Origin: Polytrichum commune
Taxonomy: Eukaryota > Streptophyta > Polytrichopsida > Polytrichales > Polytrichaceae
Direction: 5' to 3'
Assembly: GCA_950295325.1 (NCBI GenBank)
Contig: OX485803.1
Span: 33,409,554-33,473,553, forward strand
DNA length: 64,000 bases
The position numbers were made by a program, and so were the translations under genes. Of the stretch, positions 49,794-60,813 are shown piece after piece. Every line of letters begins with the position of its first letter. The stretch's first letter is position 1. Under the pieces are notes generated by a model. The model did not search any database and was not told the origin of the DNA. It saw only the letters and a program-made list of their open reading frames with translations.

Positions 49794-52700
49794 CTCCCAC
49801 TTTGCGAGGTGGCATTGTACTCCAACCCCATTATTTTACTTAACCCCTCATGCCTATCTCTCGCTAAAGCCTTTGTTAGAATGTCCGCTACCATATATTG
49901 CGTTGGACAATATTCTAACTCTACAATTTTGTTTTCAATCTTTTCTCTAATGAAATGGTGTTGCACATCTATATGCTTCGACCTATCATGGTTGGTTGGG
50001 TTCTTAGCTAATGCCATAGAACCTTGGTTGTCGCACATGATGGTCGTGGCCTCCTCTTGTACACAACCTACATCCTCCATTAATTGCCTTAGCCAAATGG
50101 CCTCCCTCGTGCATCGGTTCATGGCCATGTACTCCGCCTCCATTGTTGATTGTGCCACCGTTTGTTGCCGTTTGCTATTCCACGAAACGGCTCCGTCTCC
50201 GACAAAGAATACGTACCCGGACGTGGACCTACGTTTTTCCACATCGCCGGCCCAATCCGCATCCGAATACCCTTTGACGTTAATATGATTGCCTCCGATG
50301 CGCAACTTCATATCTAAGGTGCCCTTCAAGTAGCGCATGATCCGTTTGACCGCCATCCAATGCATCGGACCGGGTTTCGACATATAGCGGCTTACCACGC
50401 TTACCGCAAATGCGAGGTCCGGTCTTGTGGCCACCATTGCGTACATCAACGACCCCACCGCCTCTTGGTATGGAACGTCCTTCATTTCATGCAAATGCTC
50501 TTCGTGCTCGTCATCCGAAAGCTTCGGCAACGATGTCTTGGTGTCGAGCGGGGTTGCGATGGGCTTGCAATCACTCATGCCGAATCGCTCCAAAATGGTT
50601 TCGATGTAGCTTCGTTGATGCATGGTGATGGTGCGCGACCTCCTATCCCTCTCGAAATGAACGCCGAGGAAGAAATGCAACTCGCCGAGGTCGCTCATCT
50701 CGAATTCGCGCTCGAGGCTAGCCTTCAACTCGTTGATCATGTCCACGTCGTCCGACAAAATCACGAGGTCGTCCACATATATGATGACAATCACAATGTA
50801 GTTGCAAGTTTGCAAAACATACAACGAGTGATCCGCATGGCTCCTCGTAAAGCCTTTGTTCACGAAGAACACGTGAATGCATTCGTACCATGCTCGTCCG
50901 GATTGCTTCAATCCGTAGAGCGTTTTCCTCAACTTGCATACGAGATGCTCTCGGCCTTTTTGCACGAACCCCTCCGGTTGCTCCATGTAGATCACCACGT
51001 CCAATTCGCCGTTCAAGAATGCGGTCTTCACGTCCATTTGATGTATCTCCAAGCCCATGGCCGCCGCCAATGCGAGTATGACTCGAATGGTGTTGAATTT
51101 GGCCACCGGTGCAAAGGTTTCGCTAAAGTCTACGCCTTCCACTTGCGAGCACCCCTTTGCTACTAACCTTGCTTTGAAACGAACCACCACGCCTCTCGCA
51201 TCTTTTTTCGTTTTAAACACCCATTTGCACTTCACGGCCTTGCGGCCCTTCGGCAACGGAGTTAACTCCCACGTGCCGTTAGCAATGAGAGATTCGAACT
51301 CCTCTTGCATAGCCAACTCCCACTCGCTCGCATCACTCGATTGAATGGCCTCTCTCACATTTCTAGGTTCCCCGATGGTTGCCATGTTTGCATGCTCTTT
51401 GTCTTGGGGCGGCGGAATGTGGTTCTTCCACCATTCCCCGAGCGGTTTGCGTGCCCTATCCGGATACCTAGAATGGCCCATGGTTTCATTGCTATGTTGC
51501 GGTGGTGGAGGTGCTTTGGTTGCGGGTTTCTTACCGTAGTCAAGTTTCGATGCCTCCGCGCTACGAGTGGATTTCGTGGCCGGAATGTTGGCCTCCGCAT
51601 CCTCCTCCTCCTCGATGTCGAGCTCCTCCAAAGGATCGTCGCCGTTGGCCTCCGACTCGTCCACGTCCGATTTGGCGGATATGTCCACCTTGACCGCCGG
51701 TGTTTCGTCAAGGCTCCCACTTGGACAATCCTCCAAATGCGTTTTGTCCTCGAAAAACACCACGTCCGGACTCTTGATGATTTTCTTCGTCTCCAAGCAA
51801 ATGAGCCGGTACGCCTTCGTGCCTTCGCAATATCCGAGGAACAAACACTTGACGCCCTTCGCGTCCAACTTCGTCCGCCGTTGATCCGGCACCTTCGCAT
51901 AAGCCACGCAACCGAACACGCGCATGTGGGACACGTGCGGCATCCTCCCGCTCCACGCTTCCTCGGGCGTCTTACCTTCCACGGCCTTCGTGGGACACCG
52001 GTTGCGCACGTACACCGCATTGCACACCGCCTCCGCCCAAAATTCGTGGCCGAGGCGTTGGGCATGAATCATGGACCGCGCCATCTCCACGATGGTGCGA
52101 TTGGCCCGTTCGGCCACCCCGTTTTGTTGCGGCGTGTAAGGTGAAGAATTTTGGCGTGCGATGCCATGTTTGCTTAAAAAATCGTCGAATGCCTTAGAAA
52201 TGTATTCCCCGCTGTTATCCGTCCTAAGGACCTTCACTACGTGTTCCGATTGCCTCTCCACCAAGGTTTTCCATTCTTTGAACCTTGCCAACACCTCGCT
52301 CTTGGATTTGAGCACATACACCCAAATCTTGCGCGAAAAATCGTCGATGAAGGTGAGAAAATACCTTGCGCCTCCGATGGACGGCGTTTTCATCGGCCCG
52401 CACACGTCGGAATGCACGAGCTCCAAGATCTTGGTGGCGCGGGTGCCTCCCTCCGTGGGAAACGGACGCCTCGCTTGCTTGCCTTGGACGCATCCTTCGC
52501 ACGCGAACGAATGCACGTCGTTGGGCACCGCTTGCACGTCCATGCCGCTCACCATGGTTTGGAGCGATTTCACGCTATTGGCGTTGAGATGCCCCAACCT
52601 CTTGTGCCAAAGCTCCAAAGGATGCGAGTTGGCCTCCGAATGCGCCAAAGAACTCGTTTCGGCCTCATGCATCACCTTCGTGTCCAATTGGTACAAATTG

Positions 52701-53842
52701 GACTCCAACGACGCCACGGCCAACATCTCGCCGTTGCTCGCCCTCACCACGCATCCCAACGTGTTGAAATGCACTTTCAAACCCCGCGATATGAGTTTGC
52801 TCACCGAAAGCAAGTTGGAATGCAAGTCGGGCACGTGAAGCACGTCGTGCATTCTAATGCTCCGTGCACGACCCTTCACACGTGTTTCCACTAGGATGGA
52901 GCCTTTGCCTAGGACCTCTACGATGCCATTGTCACCCATAAACACTTTACGGCCCGAAATGGATTCGTACGTGTCGAAAAATTGCTTATGCGGTGTCATG
53001 TGGTTCGAGGCCCCCGAATCAACTATCCATCTAGTGGTGGAGGTTTTAGACGCCCCATCTCTCACAACAAATGCAAAATCATCGCTCGACCTCGCGACGT
53101 TGGCATTCACCTTGCGTTTCAATCGACAATTGCGAGCGAGGTGGCCCAACTTACCACAATTGTAGCACCTCGGGCCGTCGCCTCGCCTCTCGTTGTTGTC
53201 GAACGTGCGAGGTTGGCGGGACAACATGGCCGCATCGTCTCCTTGAGGCTCCTTCTCCTTCCTCTTGGACACCTCGTGCATGAGACGTGCGGTGATGAAA
53301 TCCAACGTGAGCTCCTTCATGGGGCGCGTCTCCAACGCCGTGATCAAATGGTCGAATGAAGGCGGTAGGCTATCGAGCAAGGTCATGACCACATCCTCGT
53401 CCTTCATTGGCACCTCCAAGCATGTGAGTTGGTCGGCGAGAGATTTTACCTTGTTGATGTGGTCGAGGATGTCGGCGCCTTCGTCCATCTTGATGGTGAA
53501 AAACTTGCGCCTAATGAACAAGATGTTGGACAAGCTTTTGGTTTCGTGGATGTTGCACAACGTCTTCCACGCTTCCGCCGGTCCTTTACACCCTTTGATG
53601 TGCGCCAACTCCTTGTCCACCAAGCTCGTGGCAATGATGGCGAAGGCTTTCTTGCATCGACGCTCGTACGCCTTCTTCACCTCGTCGCTCGCCGTGGACG
53701 GTGGCGGCAACTCCGAACCCTCCACGATCTCCCAAAGGTCTTTGGTGGACATCACCATCTCCAACTTGAACTTGTAGAGGTTGAAGTTGTCGCCGCCGAA
53801 CTTGTCGAGCGTGATGTGGCCATCGCCCTCACTAGAAGCCAT
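49781..53842 (-). CDS. E18 gag-pol polyprotein (Copia, subfamily A)
   Basis: Uninterrupted 1353-codon ORF from the ATG at 53840-53842 to a TAG in L21. All domains are present in Copia order. Two private substitutions fall in conserved motifs: RTDNSGEY for RTDNGGEY next to the second integrase Asp, and DVEKRRSTSG for DVENRRSTSG in RNase H. The catalytic residues themselves are kept (DSG, D/D/E with the same spacing, YVDD, RNase H acids). It shares NTLGCVV with E9. Probably capable of making protein; the Ser beside the integrase Asp may weaken integration. Confidence 0.95.
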   Translation of the reverse strand: MASSEGDGHITLDKFGGDNFNLYKFKLEMVMSTKDLWEIVEGSELPPPSTASDEVKKAYERRCKKAFAIIATSLVDKELAHIKGCKGPAEAWKTLCNIHETKSLSNILFIRRKFFTIKMDEGADILDHINKVKSLADQLTCLEVPMKDEDVVMTLLDSLPPSFDHLITALETRPMKELTLDFITARLMHEVSKRKEKEPQGDDAAMLSRQPRTFDNNERRGDGPRCYNCGKLGHLARNCRLKRKVNANVARSSDDFAFVVRDGASKTSTTRWIVDSGASNHMTPHKQFFDTYESISGRKVFMGDNGIVEVLGKGSILVETRVKGRARSIRMHDVLHVPDLHSNLLSVSKLISRGLKVHFNTLGCVVRASNGEMLAVASLESNLYQLDTKVMHEAETSSLAHSEANSHPLELWHKRLGHLNANSVKSLQTMVSGMDVQAVPNDVHSFACEGCVQGKQARRPFPTEGGTRATKILELVHSDVCGPMKTPSIGGARYFLTFIDDFSRKIWVYVLKSKSEVLARFKEWKTLVERQSEHVVKVLRTDNSGEYISKAFDDFLSKHGIARQNSSPYTPQQNGVAERANRTIVEMARSMIHAQRLGHEFWAEAVCNAVYVRNRCPTKAVEGKTPEEAWSGRMPHVSHMRVFGCVAYAKVPDQRRTKLDAKGVKCLFLGYCEGTKAYRLICLETKKIIKSPDVVFFEDKTHLEDCPSGSLDETPAVKVDISAKSDVDESEANGDDPLEELDIEEEEDAEANIPATKSTRSAEASKLDYGKKPATKAPPPPQHSNETMGHSRYPDRARKPLGEWWKNHIPPPQDKEHANMATIGEPRNVREAIQSSDASEWELAMQEEFESLIANGTWELTPLPKGRKAVKCKWVFKTKKDARGVVVRFKARLVAKGCSQVEGVDFSETFAPVAKFNTIRVILALAAAMGLEIHQMDVKTAFLNGELDVVIYMEQPEGFVQKGREHLVCKLRKTLYGLKQSGRAWYECIHVFFVNKGFTRSHADHSLYVLQTCNYIVIVIIYVDDLVILSDDVDMINELKASLEREFEMSDLGELHFFLGVHFERDRRSRTITMHQRSYIETILERFGMSDCKPIATPLDTKTSLPKLSDDEHEEHLHEMKDVPYQEAVGSLMYAMVATRPDLAFAVSVVSRYMSKPGPMHWMAVKRIMRYLKGTLDMKLRIGGNHINVKGYSDADWAGDVEKRRSTSGYVFFVGDGAVSWNSKRQQTVAQSTMEAEYMAMNRCTREAIWLRQLMEDVGCVQEEATTIMCDNQGSMALAKNPTNHDRSKHIDVQHHFIREKIENKIVELEYCPTQYMVADILTKALARDRHEGLSKIMGLEYNATSQSGSIAR

Positions 53843-53955
53843 TTTGCAACTCAAATGCAAGCTCCCACTCACTTAATGTACCACGAGGGCTAAAAAACCC
53901 TCCAAAATTTTAGAATTTGATTTTAAACTTTGGAATTAATTCAAGGTTCTCACAC

Positions 53956-54533
53956 ACTCAAGTCAGCACCTTTCCACTCCAAAGCTAAGCCAAATGACTA
54001 CATAACCATCAAAAAGCCAAAACTAAGCCTTTTGGAACTCAAAACACCTCAAAGTTAGTTTTGAATGGATGGATCTCTCAAGTCAGCACCTTTCCACTCC
54101 AAAACTAAGCCAAATAACTACATAACCATCAAAAAACCACAACTAAGCCTTTTGGAACTCAAAACACCTCAAAGTTAGCATAGAATGGATGGATCTCTCA
54201 AGTCAGCACCTTTCCACTCCAAAACTAAGCTTAATACCTACATAACCATCAAAAAGCCACACCTAAGCCTTTTGGAACTCAAAACACCTCAAAGTTAGCA
54301 TAGAATGGATGGATCTCTCAAGTCAGCACCTTTCCACTCCAAAACTAAGCTTAATAACTACATAACCATCAAAAAGCCACACCTAAGCCTTTTGGAACTC
54401 AAAACACCTCAAAGTTAGCATAGAATGGATGGATCTCTCAAGTCAGCACCTTTCCACTCCAAAACTAAGCTTAATAACTACATAACCGTCAAAAAGCCAC
54501 ACCTAAGCCTTTTGGAACTCAAAACACCTCAAA
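53956..54533 (-). repeat. Type-1 120-bp tandem array of E18 (4.8 units)
   Basis: Reverse orientation, standard units; leader 54534-54767 contains one extra AAACTCC step relative to E10. Confidence 0.95.
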
Positions 54534-54767
54534 CCCTCAAAATGCGAATCGATCTCACATAAACATTCAAGATACAATGAACCTCAACCTAACGTGTCCT
54601 CCACGCTGGTCCAAGTGTCCAAGAATGCTCCAAGGCGCTCCAAAAGTGGTCCAAAACTCCAAAACTCCAAAACTCCACCAAAAGCTTGAAACACCTCCAA
54701 ATCGCCTCCGATCAGATCCGGCTCTCTCCTACCTCTTCCTAAGTTGATCTCTAAGCTCTAAAGCAAA

Positions 54768-54781
54768 GTGGGCCCATAACC
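54768..54781 (-). promoter_or_regulatory. Primer-binding site of E18 (half-tRNA type)
   Basis: GGTTATGGGCCCAC in element orientation, abutting L22. Confidence 0.8.
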
Positions 54782-54973
54782 TATTGGGAAATGAGAGGAA
54801 GAAACAAAGAGATCAGCGTAGCAAGCAAGAACACAATACACAATGGTTGCATACAATGGAGAGAGTGATTAGCTCCTCCCCTTATGCCTTTATTTATATG
54901 TATGGGTTAGGACCAGCGTAGACAACCCATATGGGACAATGTCACCGATGCAACCTAACACTATCTTGCAATA
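54782..54973 (-). repeat. L22: 5' LTR of E18
   Basis: 192-bp reverse a-type LTR; right flank AAGGC in E16. Confidence 0.94.
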
Positions 54974-57720
54974 AAGGCGACGTGCATTCCTTCGCATGCG
55001 AAGGATGTGTGGAGGGCAAACAAGCGAGGCGACCATTCCCCACGGACGGAGGCACCCGCGCCACCAAGATCTTGGAGCTCGTGCATTCCGACGTGTGCGG
55101 GCCGATGAAAACGCCGTCCATGGGAGGCGCAAGGTATTTTCTCACCTTCATTGACGATTTCTCACGCAAGATTTGGGTGTACGTGCTCAAGTCCAAGAAG
55201 GAGGTGTTGGCAAGGTTCAAAGAATGGAAAACCTTGGTGGAGAGGCAATCGGAGCACGTAGTGAAGGTTCTTAGGTCGGATAACGGGGGGGAATACATTT
55301 CAAAGGCATTTGACGATTTCTTGAGCAAACATGGCATTGCACGGCAAACCTCCTCACCTTACACGCCGCAACAAAACGGCGTGGCGGAGCGAGCCAACCG
55401 GACCATTGTGGAGATGGCACGGTCCATCATTCATGCCCAACGCCTCGGCCATGAATTTTGGGCGGAGGCGGTGTGCAATGCGGCGTACGTACGCAACCGG
55501 TGTCCGACCAAGGCGGTGGAAGGAATGACACCCGAGGAGGCGTGGAGCGGGAGGATGCCGCACGTGTCGCACATGCGGGTGTTCGGATGCGTGGCTTACG
55601 CGAAGGTGCCGGATCAAAGGCGAACGAAGTTGGATGCGAAGGGCGTCAAGTGTTTGTTCCTCGGATATTGCGAAGGCACCAAGGCGTATCGGCTCATGTG
55701 CTTGGAGACGAAGAAAATCATCAAGAGTCCGGACGTGGTGTTTTTCGAAGACAAAACGCATTTGGAGGATTGTCCAAGTGGGAGAGTTGATGAAGTACCG
55801 ACGGTGAAGGTGGACATATCTCCCAAATCGGAAGCGGAGGAGTTGGAGGCGAGCGGCGACGTTTCGGAGCCGGACGAGGAGGAGCCGAACATTGAGGACG
55901 AGTGGGAGGCCGAAGTACCGGCCGCGAAATCCACTCGTAGCGCGGAGGCATCGAAACTTAACGCCGGTAAGAGAACCGCAACCAAACCACCTCCACCACC
56001 GCAAGATGGCAATGAGACCATAGGCAATTCTAGGTATCCGGATAGGCCACGCAAACCTCTTGGGGAATGGTGGAAGAACCACATTCCGCAACCCGAAGAC
56101 GATGAGCACGCAAACATAGCAATGGTTGGGGAACCTAGAAACTTGAGAGAAGCATTTGAATCGAGTGATGCGAGCGAGTGGGAGTCGGCTATGCAAGAGG
56201 AGTACGAATCTCTCATAGCCAACGCCACGTGGGAGTTGGTTCCATTGCCGAAGGGCCGCAAGGCCGTGAAATGCAAGTGGGTGTTTCGCACGAAGAAGGA
56301 TGCCAACAGCGTGGTGGTGCGTTTAAAAGCGAGGTTGGTGGCCAAGGGGTGCTCGCAAGTGGAAGGTGTGGATTTCGGCGAGACTTTCGCACCCGTGGCC
56401 AAATTCAACACCATTAGGGTCATCCTCGCAATGGCGGCGGCCATGGGCTTGGAGATACATCAAATGGACGTCAAGACCGCATTCTTGAACGGCGAATTGC
56501 ACGTGGTCATCTACATGGAGCAACCGGAGGGGTTTGTACAAAAAGGCCGAGAGCACCTCGTATGCAAGTTGGGGAAATCGCTCTACGGATTGAAGCAATC
56601 CGGACGAGCGTGGTACGAGTGCATTCACATATTCTTTGTGAACAAAGGCTTTACGAGGAGCCATGCGGACCACTCGTTGTACGTGTTACAAACTTGCCAC
56701 TACATTGTGATCGTAATCATATATGTAGACGACCTCATCATCTTGGCAAGCAACGTGGACGTGATCAACGAGTTGAAATCTAGCCTCGAGAAGGAGTTCG
56801 AGATGAGCGACCTCGGCGAGTTGCATTTCTTCCTCGGAGTCCATTTCGAGCGAGATAGGAAGACGCGCACCATCACCATGCATCAACGAAGCTACATCGA
56901 AACCATTTTGGAGCGATTCGGCATGAGTGATTGCAAGCCCATCTCAACCCCGCTCGACACCAAGACCTCATTGGCGAAGCTTTCGGAGGAGGAACACGAG
57001 AAGCATTCACACGAAATGAAGGACATTCCGTACCAAAGGGCGGTGGGGTCGTTGATGTACGCAATGGTGGCCACAAGACCGGACCTCGCATTCGCGGTAA
57101 GCGTGGTAAGTCGGTTTATGTCGCAACCGGGTCCGATGCATTGGATGGCCGTGAAACGAATCATGCGGTACTTGAAAGGCACCATTGATACAAGGTTGCG
57201 CATCGGAGGACAACACATAAACCTTAAAGGTTATTCGGACGCGGATTGGGCCGGCGATGTGGAAAACCGAAGGTCTACCTCCGGATACGTTTTCTTCGTT
57301 GGAGACGGGGCCGTGACGTGGAATAGCAAACGACAACTAACGGTGGCTCAATCCACAATGGAGGCGGAGTACATGGCCATGAACCGATGCACGAGGGAGG
57401 CCATTTGGCTAAGGCAACTAATGGAGGATGTAGGTTGTGCACAAGAGGAGGCGACAACCATGATGTGCGACAACCAAGGTTCTATGGCATTAGCTAAGAA
57501 CCCAACCAACCACGATAGGTCAAAACATATAGATGTGCAACATCATTTTATTAGAGAGAAAATTGAAAACAATGTTGTAGAGCTAGAATATTGTCCAACG
57601 CAATATATGGTAGCGGATATTCTTACAAAGGCTTTAGCGAGGGATAGGCATGAGATGTTAAGTGAAATAATGGGGTTGGAGTACAATGCCACCTCGCAAA
57701 GTGGGAGTATTGGAAGGTAG
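54974..57720 (+). pseudogene. E16 (3' part): Copia integrase, RT, RNase H, subfamily B
   Basis: Forward open frame of about 915 codons from GDVHSFACEGCVEGKQ. It covers the integrase core (HSDVCGPM, RSDNGGEY, NGVAERAN), the acidic linker, RT (QMDVKTAFLNGEL, YVDDL) and RNase H (YSDADWAG, TMEAEYMA, MCDNQGSM), and stops at TAG inside L23. No frame damage. The 5' edge is cut by L22. Together with 46905-48163 it would make an almost complete B polyprotein, lacking about 59 bp at the break. NSVVVRLKARL and DRKTRTITM are private changes. It is the best B pol in the window. Confidence 0.93.
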
Positions 57721-57899
57721 TGTTAGGTTGCATCGGTGACATTGTCCCATATGGGTTGTCACGGCTGGTCCTAACCTACACATATAAATAAAGGCATAAG
57801 GGGAGGAGCTAATCACTCTCTCCATTGTATGCAACCATTGTGTATTGTGTTCTTGCTTCCTACGCTGATCTCTTTGCTTCTTCCTCTCATATCCCAATA
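57708..57899 (+). repeat. L23: 3' LTR of E16
   Basis: 192-bp forward LTR, b-type U3 with a-type U5; ends CATATCCCAATA. Right flank CTTAT. Confidence 0.93.
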
Positions 57900-57990
57900 C
57901 TTATCACTCTCTCCATTGTATGCAACCATTGTGTATTGTGTTCTTGCTTCCTACGCTGATCTCTTTGCTTCTTGCTCTCATTTCCCAATA
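57900..57990 (+). repeat. L24: forward LTR fragment (3' half)
   Basis: 91 bp from CTTATCACTCTCTCC to CCCAATA, the second half of a forward LTR cut by the E16 insertion. Confidence 0.88.
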
Positions 57991-58132
57991 CACAACACAC
58001 AAGGATTGCATACAATGGAGAGAGTGATAAGCTCCTCCCCTTATGCCTTTATTTATATGTGTAGGTTAGGACCAGCCGTGACAACCCATATGGGACAATG
58101 TCACCGATGCAACCTAAAACTACCTTCCAATA
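57991..58132 (-). repeat. L25: reverse LTR fragment
   Basis: 142 bp, from CACAACACACAAGG to CTTCCAATA: a b-type reverse LTR missing its U5 end. It is interrupted inside by L24, so LTRs are nested in an LTR. Confidence 0.88.
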
Positions 58133-58341
58133 CATAACCATCAAAAAGCCACACCTAAGCTTTTTGGAACTCAAAACACCTCAAAGTTAGTCTTGAATGG
58201 ATGGATCTCTCAAGTCAGCACCTTTCCACTCCAAAACTAAGCCAAATAACTAGATAACCATCAAAAAGCCACAACTAAGCCTTTTGGAACTCAAAACACC
58301 TCAAAGTTAGTTTTGAATGGATGAATCTCTCAAGTCAGCAC
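58133..58341 (-). repeat. E20: isolated type-1 repeats (1.7 units)
   Basis: Reverse 120-bp units between L25 and L26, remnant of an otherwise lost leader. Confidence 0.92.
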
Positions 58342-58533
58342 TATTGGGAAATGAGAGGAAGAAGCAAAGAGATCAGCGTAGCAAGCAAGAACACAATACA
58401 CAATGGTTGCATACAATGGAGAGAGTGATTAGCTCCTCCCCTTATGCCTTTATTTATATGTATGGGTTAGGACCAGCGTAGACAACCCATATGGGACAAT
58501 GTCACCGATGCAACCTAACACTATCTTGCAATA
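58342..58533 (-). mobile_element. L26: solo LTR without target duplication
   Basis: 192-bp reverse a-type LTR. Left flank AGCAC (in a repeat), right flank GAGAG (in E22 pol); no adjacent internal sequence belongs to it. Likely a solo LTR from recombination between different copies. Confidence 0.88.
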
Positions 58534-58952
58534 GAGAGGGAGCCGTTTCGTGGAATAGCAAACGGCAACAAACGGTGGCACAATCAACAATGGAGGCGGA
58601 GTACATGGCCATGAACCGATGCACGAGGGAGGCCATTTGGCTAAGGCAATTAATGGAGGATGTAGGTTGTGTACAAGAGGAGGCCACGACCATCATGTGC
58701 GACAACCAAGGTTCTATGGCATTAGCTAAGAACCCAACCAACCATGATAGGTCGAAGCATATAGATGTGCAACACCATTTCATTAGAGAAAAGATTGAAA
58801 ACAAAATTGTAGAGTTAGAATATTGTCCAACGCAATATATGGTAGCGGACATTCTAACAAAGGCTTTAGCGAGAGATAGGCATGAGGGGTTAAGTGAAAT
58901 AATGGGGTTGGAGTACAATGCCACCTCGCAAAGTGGGAGTATTGGAAGATAG
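58534..58952 (+). pseudogene. E22: Copia RNase H C-terminal piece, subfamily A
   Basis: Forward open frame of about 139 codons starting in the RNase H domain after the SGYVFFV segment (EGAVSWNSKRQQTVAQS). It retains TMEAEYMA, MCDNQGSM and the HIDVQHHFIREKIE tail, and stops at TAG in L27. The first RNase H Asp is missing, so it is inactive. The sequence is A-type. The left side is cut by L26. Confidence 0.9.
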
Positions 58953-59131
58953 TGTTAGGTTGCAACGGTAACATTGTTCCATATGGGTTGTCTACGCTGG
59001 TCCTAACCCATACATATAAATAAAGGCATAAGGGGAGGAGCTAATCACTCTCTCCATTGTATGCAACCATTGTGTATTGTGTTCTTGCTTGCTACGCTGA
59101 TGTCTTTGCTTTCTCCTCTCATTTCCCAATA
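58940..59131 (+). repeat. L27: 3' LTR of E22
   Basis: 192-bp forward LTR; U5 has GATGTCTTTGCTTTCTCCTC (b-like) and U3 is a-type. Right flank GTAGG in E23 gag. Confidence 0.92.
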
Positions 59132-59609
59132 GTAGGCTATCGAGCAAGGTCATGAGCACGTCCTCGTCCTTCATAGGCACCTCCAAGCACGTGAGTTGGT
59201 CCGCAAGAGATTTTACCTTGTTGATGTGCGTGAGGATGTCGTCGCCCTCGTCCATCTTGATGGTGAAGAACTTGCGCCTTATGAACAAGATGTTGGACAA
59301 GCTTTTGGTTTCGTGGATGTTGCACAAGGTGTTCCACGCTTCCGCGGGTCCCTTGCATCCTTTGATGTGCGCCAACTCCTTGTCCACCAAACTCATGGCA
59401 ATGATGGCGAAGGCTTTCTTGCATCGTCGCTCGTACGCCTTCTTGACTTCGTCGCTCGCCGTAGAAGGTGGTGGCAACTCCGAACCATCCACGATCTCCC
59501 AAAGATCTTTGGTGGACATGGCCATCTCCAATTTGAACTTATAGAGGTTGAAGTTCTCGCCACCGAACTTGTCAACCGATATAAGTCCATCGTTTTCCCT
59601 AGAAGCCAT
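59132..59609 (-). pseudogene. E23: Copia gag N-terminal piece, subfamily B
   Basis: Reverse-strand open frame of about 159 codons from the ATG at 59607-59609 (MASRENDGLISVDKF) through GDDILTHINK to DVLMTLLDSL, where L27 cuts. Only the first part of the UBN2-type Gag remains; no zinc knuckle. Unlike E11, E13 and E16, this B gag is preceded by a type-2 leader and array, so the coding and leader modules are combined differently. Confidence 0.9.
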
Positions 59610-59734
59610 TTTCAAACCGAATGCAAGCTCCCACTCACTCAATGTAGTAGAAGGGCTTAGAAACCCTCAAGGAAGTTAGAAATGGCCAAAACAAAGTAGA
59701 ATGGACGTATTTTATCACCCAATGTTCTCCAACA
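59610..59734 (-). other. E23 pre-gag leader (B start joined to type-2 leader)
   Basis: The segment next to the ATG matches B leaders (CTTAGAAACCCTCAAGGAAG); beyond about 59680 it matches the end of E17 instead (ATGGACGTATTTTATCACCC). Confidence 0.75.
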
Positions 59735-60553
59735 CTCAAGTCAGCACCTTTCCTCTCAAGTTAGATCCAAAATATCTCCAAAACACATCAAAGAGCTAAT
59801 CTAACCCCTTTGGCACTTGAATGTGCTCAATCTAGTGTAGAAATGAACCAATCTCTCAAGTCAGCACCTTTCCTCTCAAGTTAGATCCAAAATATCTCCA
59901 AAACACATCAAAGAGCTAATCTAAGCCCTTTGGCACTTGAATATGCTCAATCTAGTGTAGAAAGGAACCAATATGTCAAGTCAGCACCTTTCCTCTCAAG
60001 TTAGATACAAAATATCTCCAAAACACATCAAAGAGCTAATCTAAGCCCTTTGGCACTTGAATGTCCTCAATCTATTGTAGAAATGAACCAATATGTCAAG
60101 TCAGCACCTTTCCTCTCAAGTTAGATGCAAAATATCTCCAAAACACATCAAAGAGCTTATCTAAGCCCTTTGGCACTTGAATGTCCTCAATCTAGTGTAG
60201 AAATGAACTAAACACTCAAGTCAGCACCTAAATGATCCGGTAAGATGCACAAAACTCCAAAAAACACATCAAAGAGCTTATCTAAGCCCTTTGGCACTTG
60301 AATGCCCTCAATCTAGTGTAGAAATGAACGAAACACTCAAGTCAGCACCTAAATGGTCCGGTTAGATGCACAAAAGTCCAAAACACATCAAAGAGCTTAT
60401 CTAAGCCCTTTGGCACTTGAATGCCCTCAATCTAGTGTAGAAATGAAGTAAACACTCAAGTCAGCACCTAAATGATCCGGTTAGATGCACAAAACTTCAA
60501 AACACATCAAAGAGTTAATTCTAAGCCCTTTGGCACTCAAATGGCCTTCAACA
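59735..60553 (-). repeat. Type-2 120-bp tandem array of E23 (about 6.8 units)
   Basis: Reverse type-2 units. As in E17, units nearest the 5' LTR carry AAATGATCCGGT and those nearest gag carry CCTCTCAAGTTAG. Confidence 0.93.
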
Positions 60554-60813
60554 ATTCAAATACGGATCTGATGTACACTTAAGCATTCGAAATGGTGTGG
60601 ACATATATCTAAAGAGATCTAGAATGTAGAAACACTCCTCTAAGGTCCCTCACGCTGGTCCACTCCTCCAAGAATGCTCTAAGGAGGTTCAAAAGCTTCA
60701 AGACTCCTCCACAAGTCCTAGAACAACTCTAAAGCACCTCCAATCAGATCCGGCCCTCTCCAAACTCTTCCTAAGTCGATCTCCTACCTCTAAAGCAAAG
60801 TGGGCCCATAACC
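60554..60813 (-). other. E23 type-2 leader and primer-binding site
   Basis: Diverged leader like E17; primer site GGTTATGGGCCCAC (reverse) at 60800-60813. Confidence 0.77.

Larger units (their letters stand above)
49602..54973 (-). mobile_element. E18: full-length reverse Copia element, subfamily A, mismatched flanks
   Basis: From right to left: 5' LTR 54782-54973, primer site 54768-54781, leader, 4.8 repeats 53956-54533, pre-gag leader, gag-pol 49781-53842, 3' LTR 49602-49793. The LTRs are nearly identical; I see one difference, GAAGAAGC against GAAGAAAC. The left flank GTTTT is in E17 and the right flank AAGGC in E16, so there is no target duplication despite youthful LTRs. Read as a recombinant between two reverse copies. 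Confidence 0.88.
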
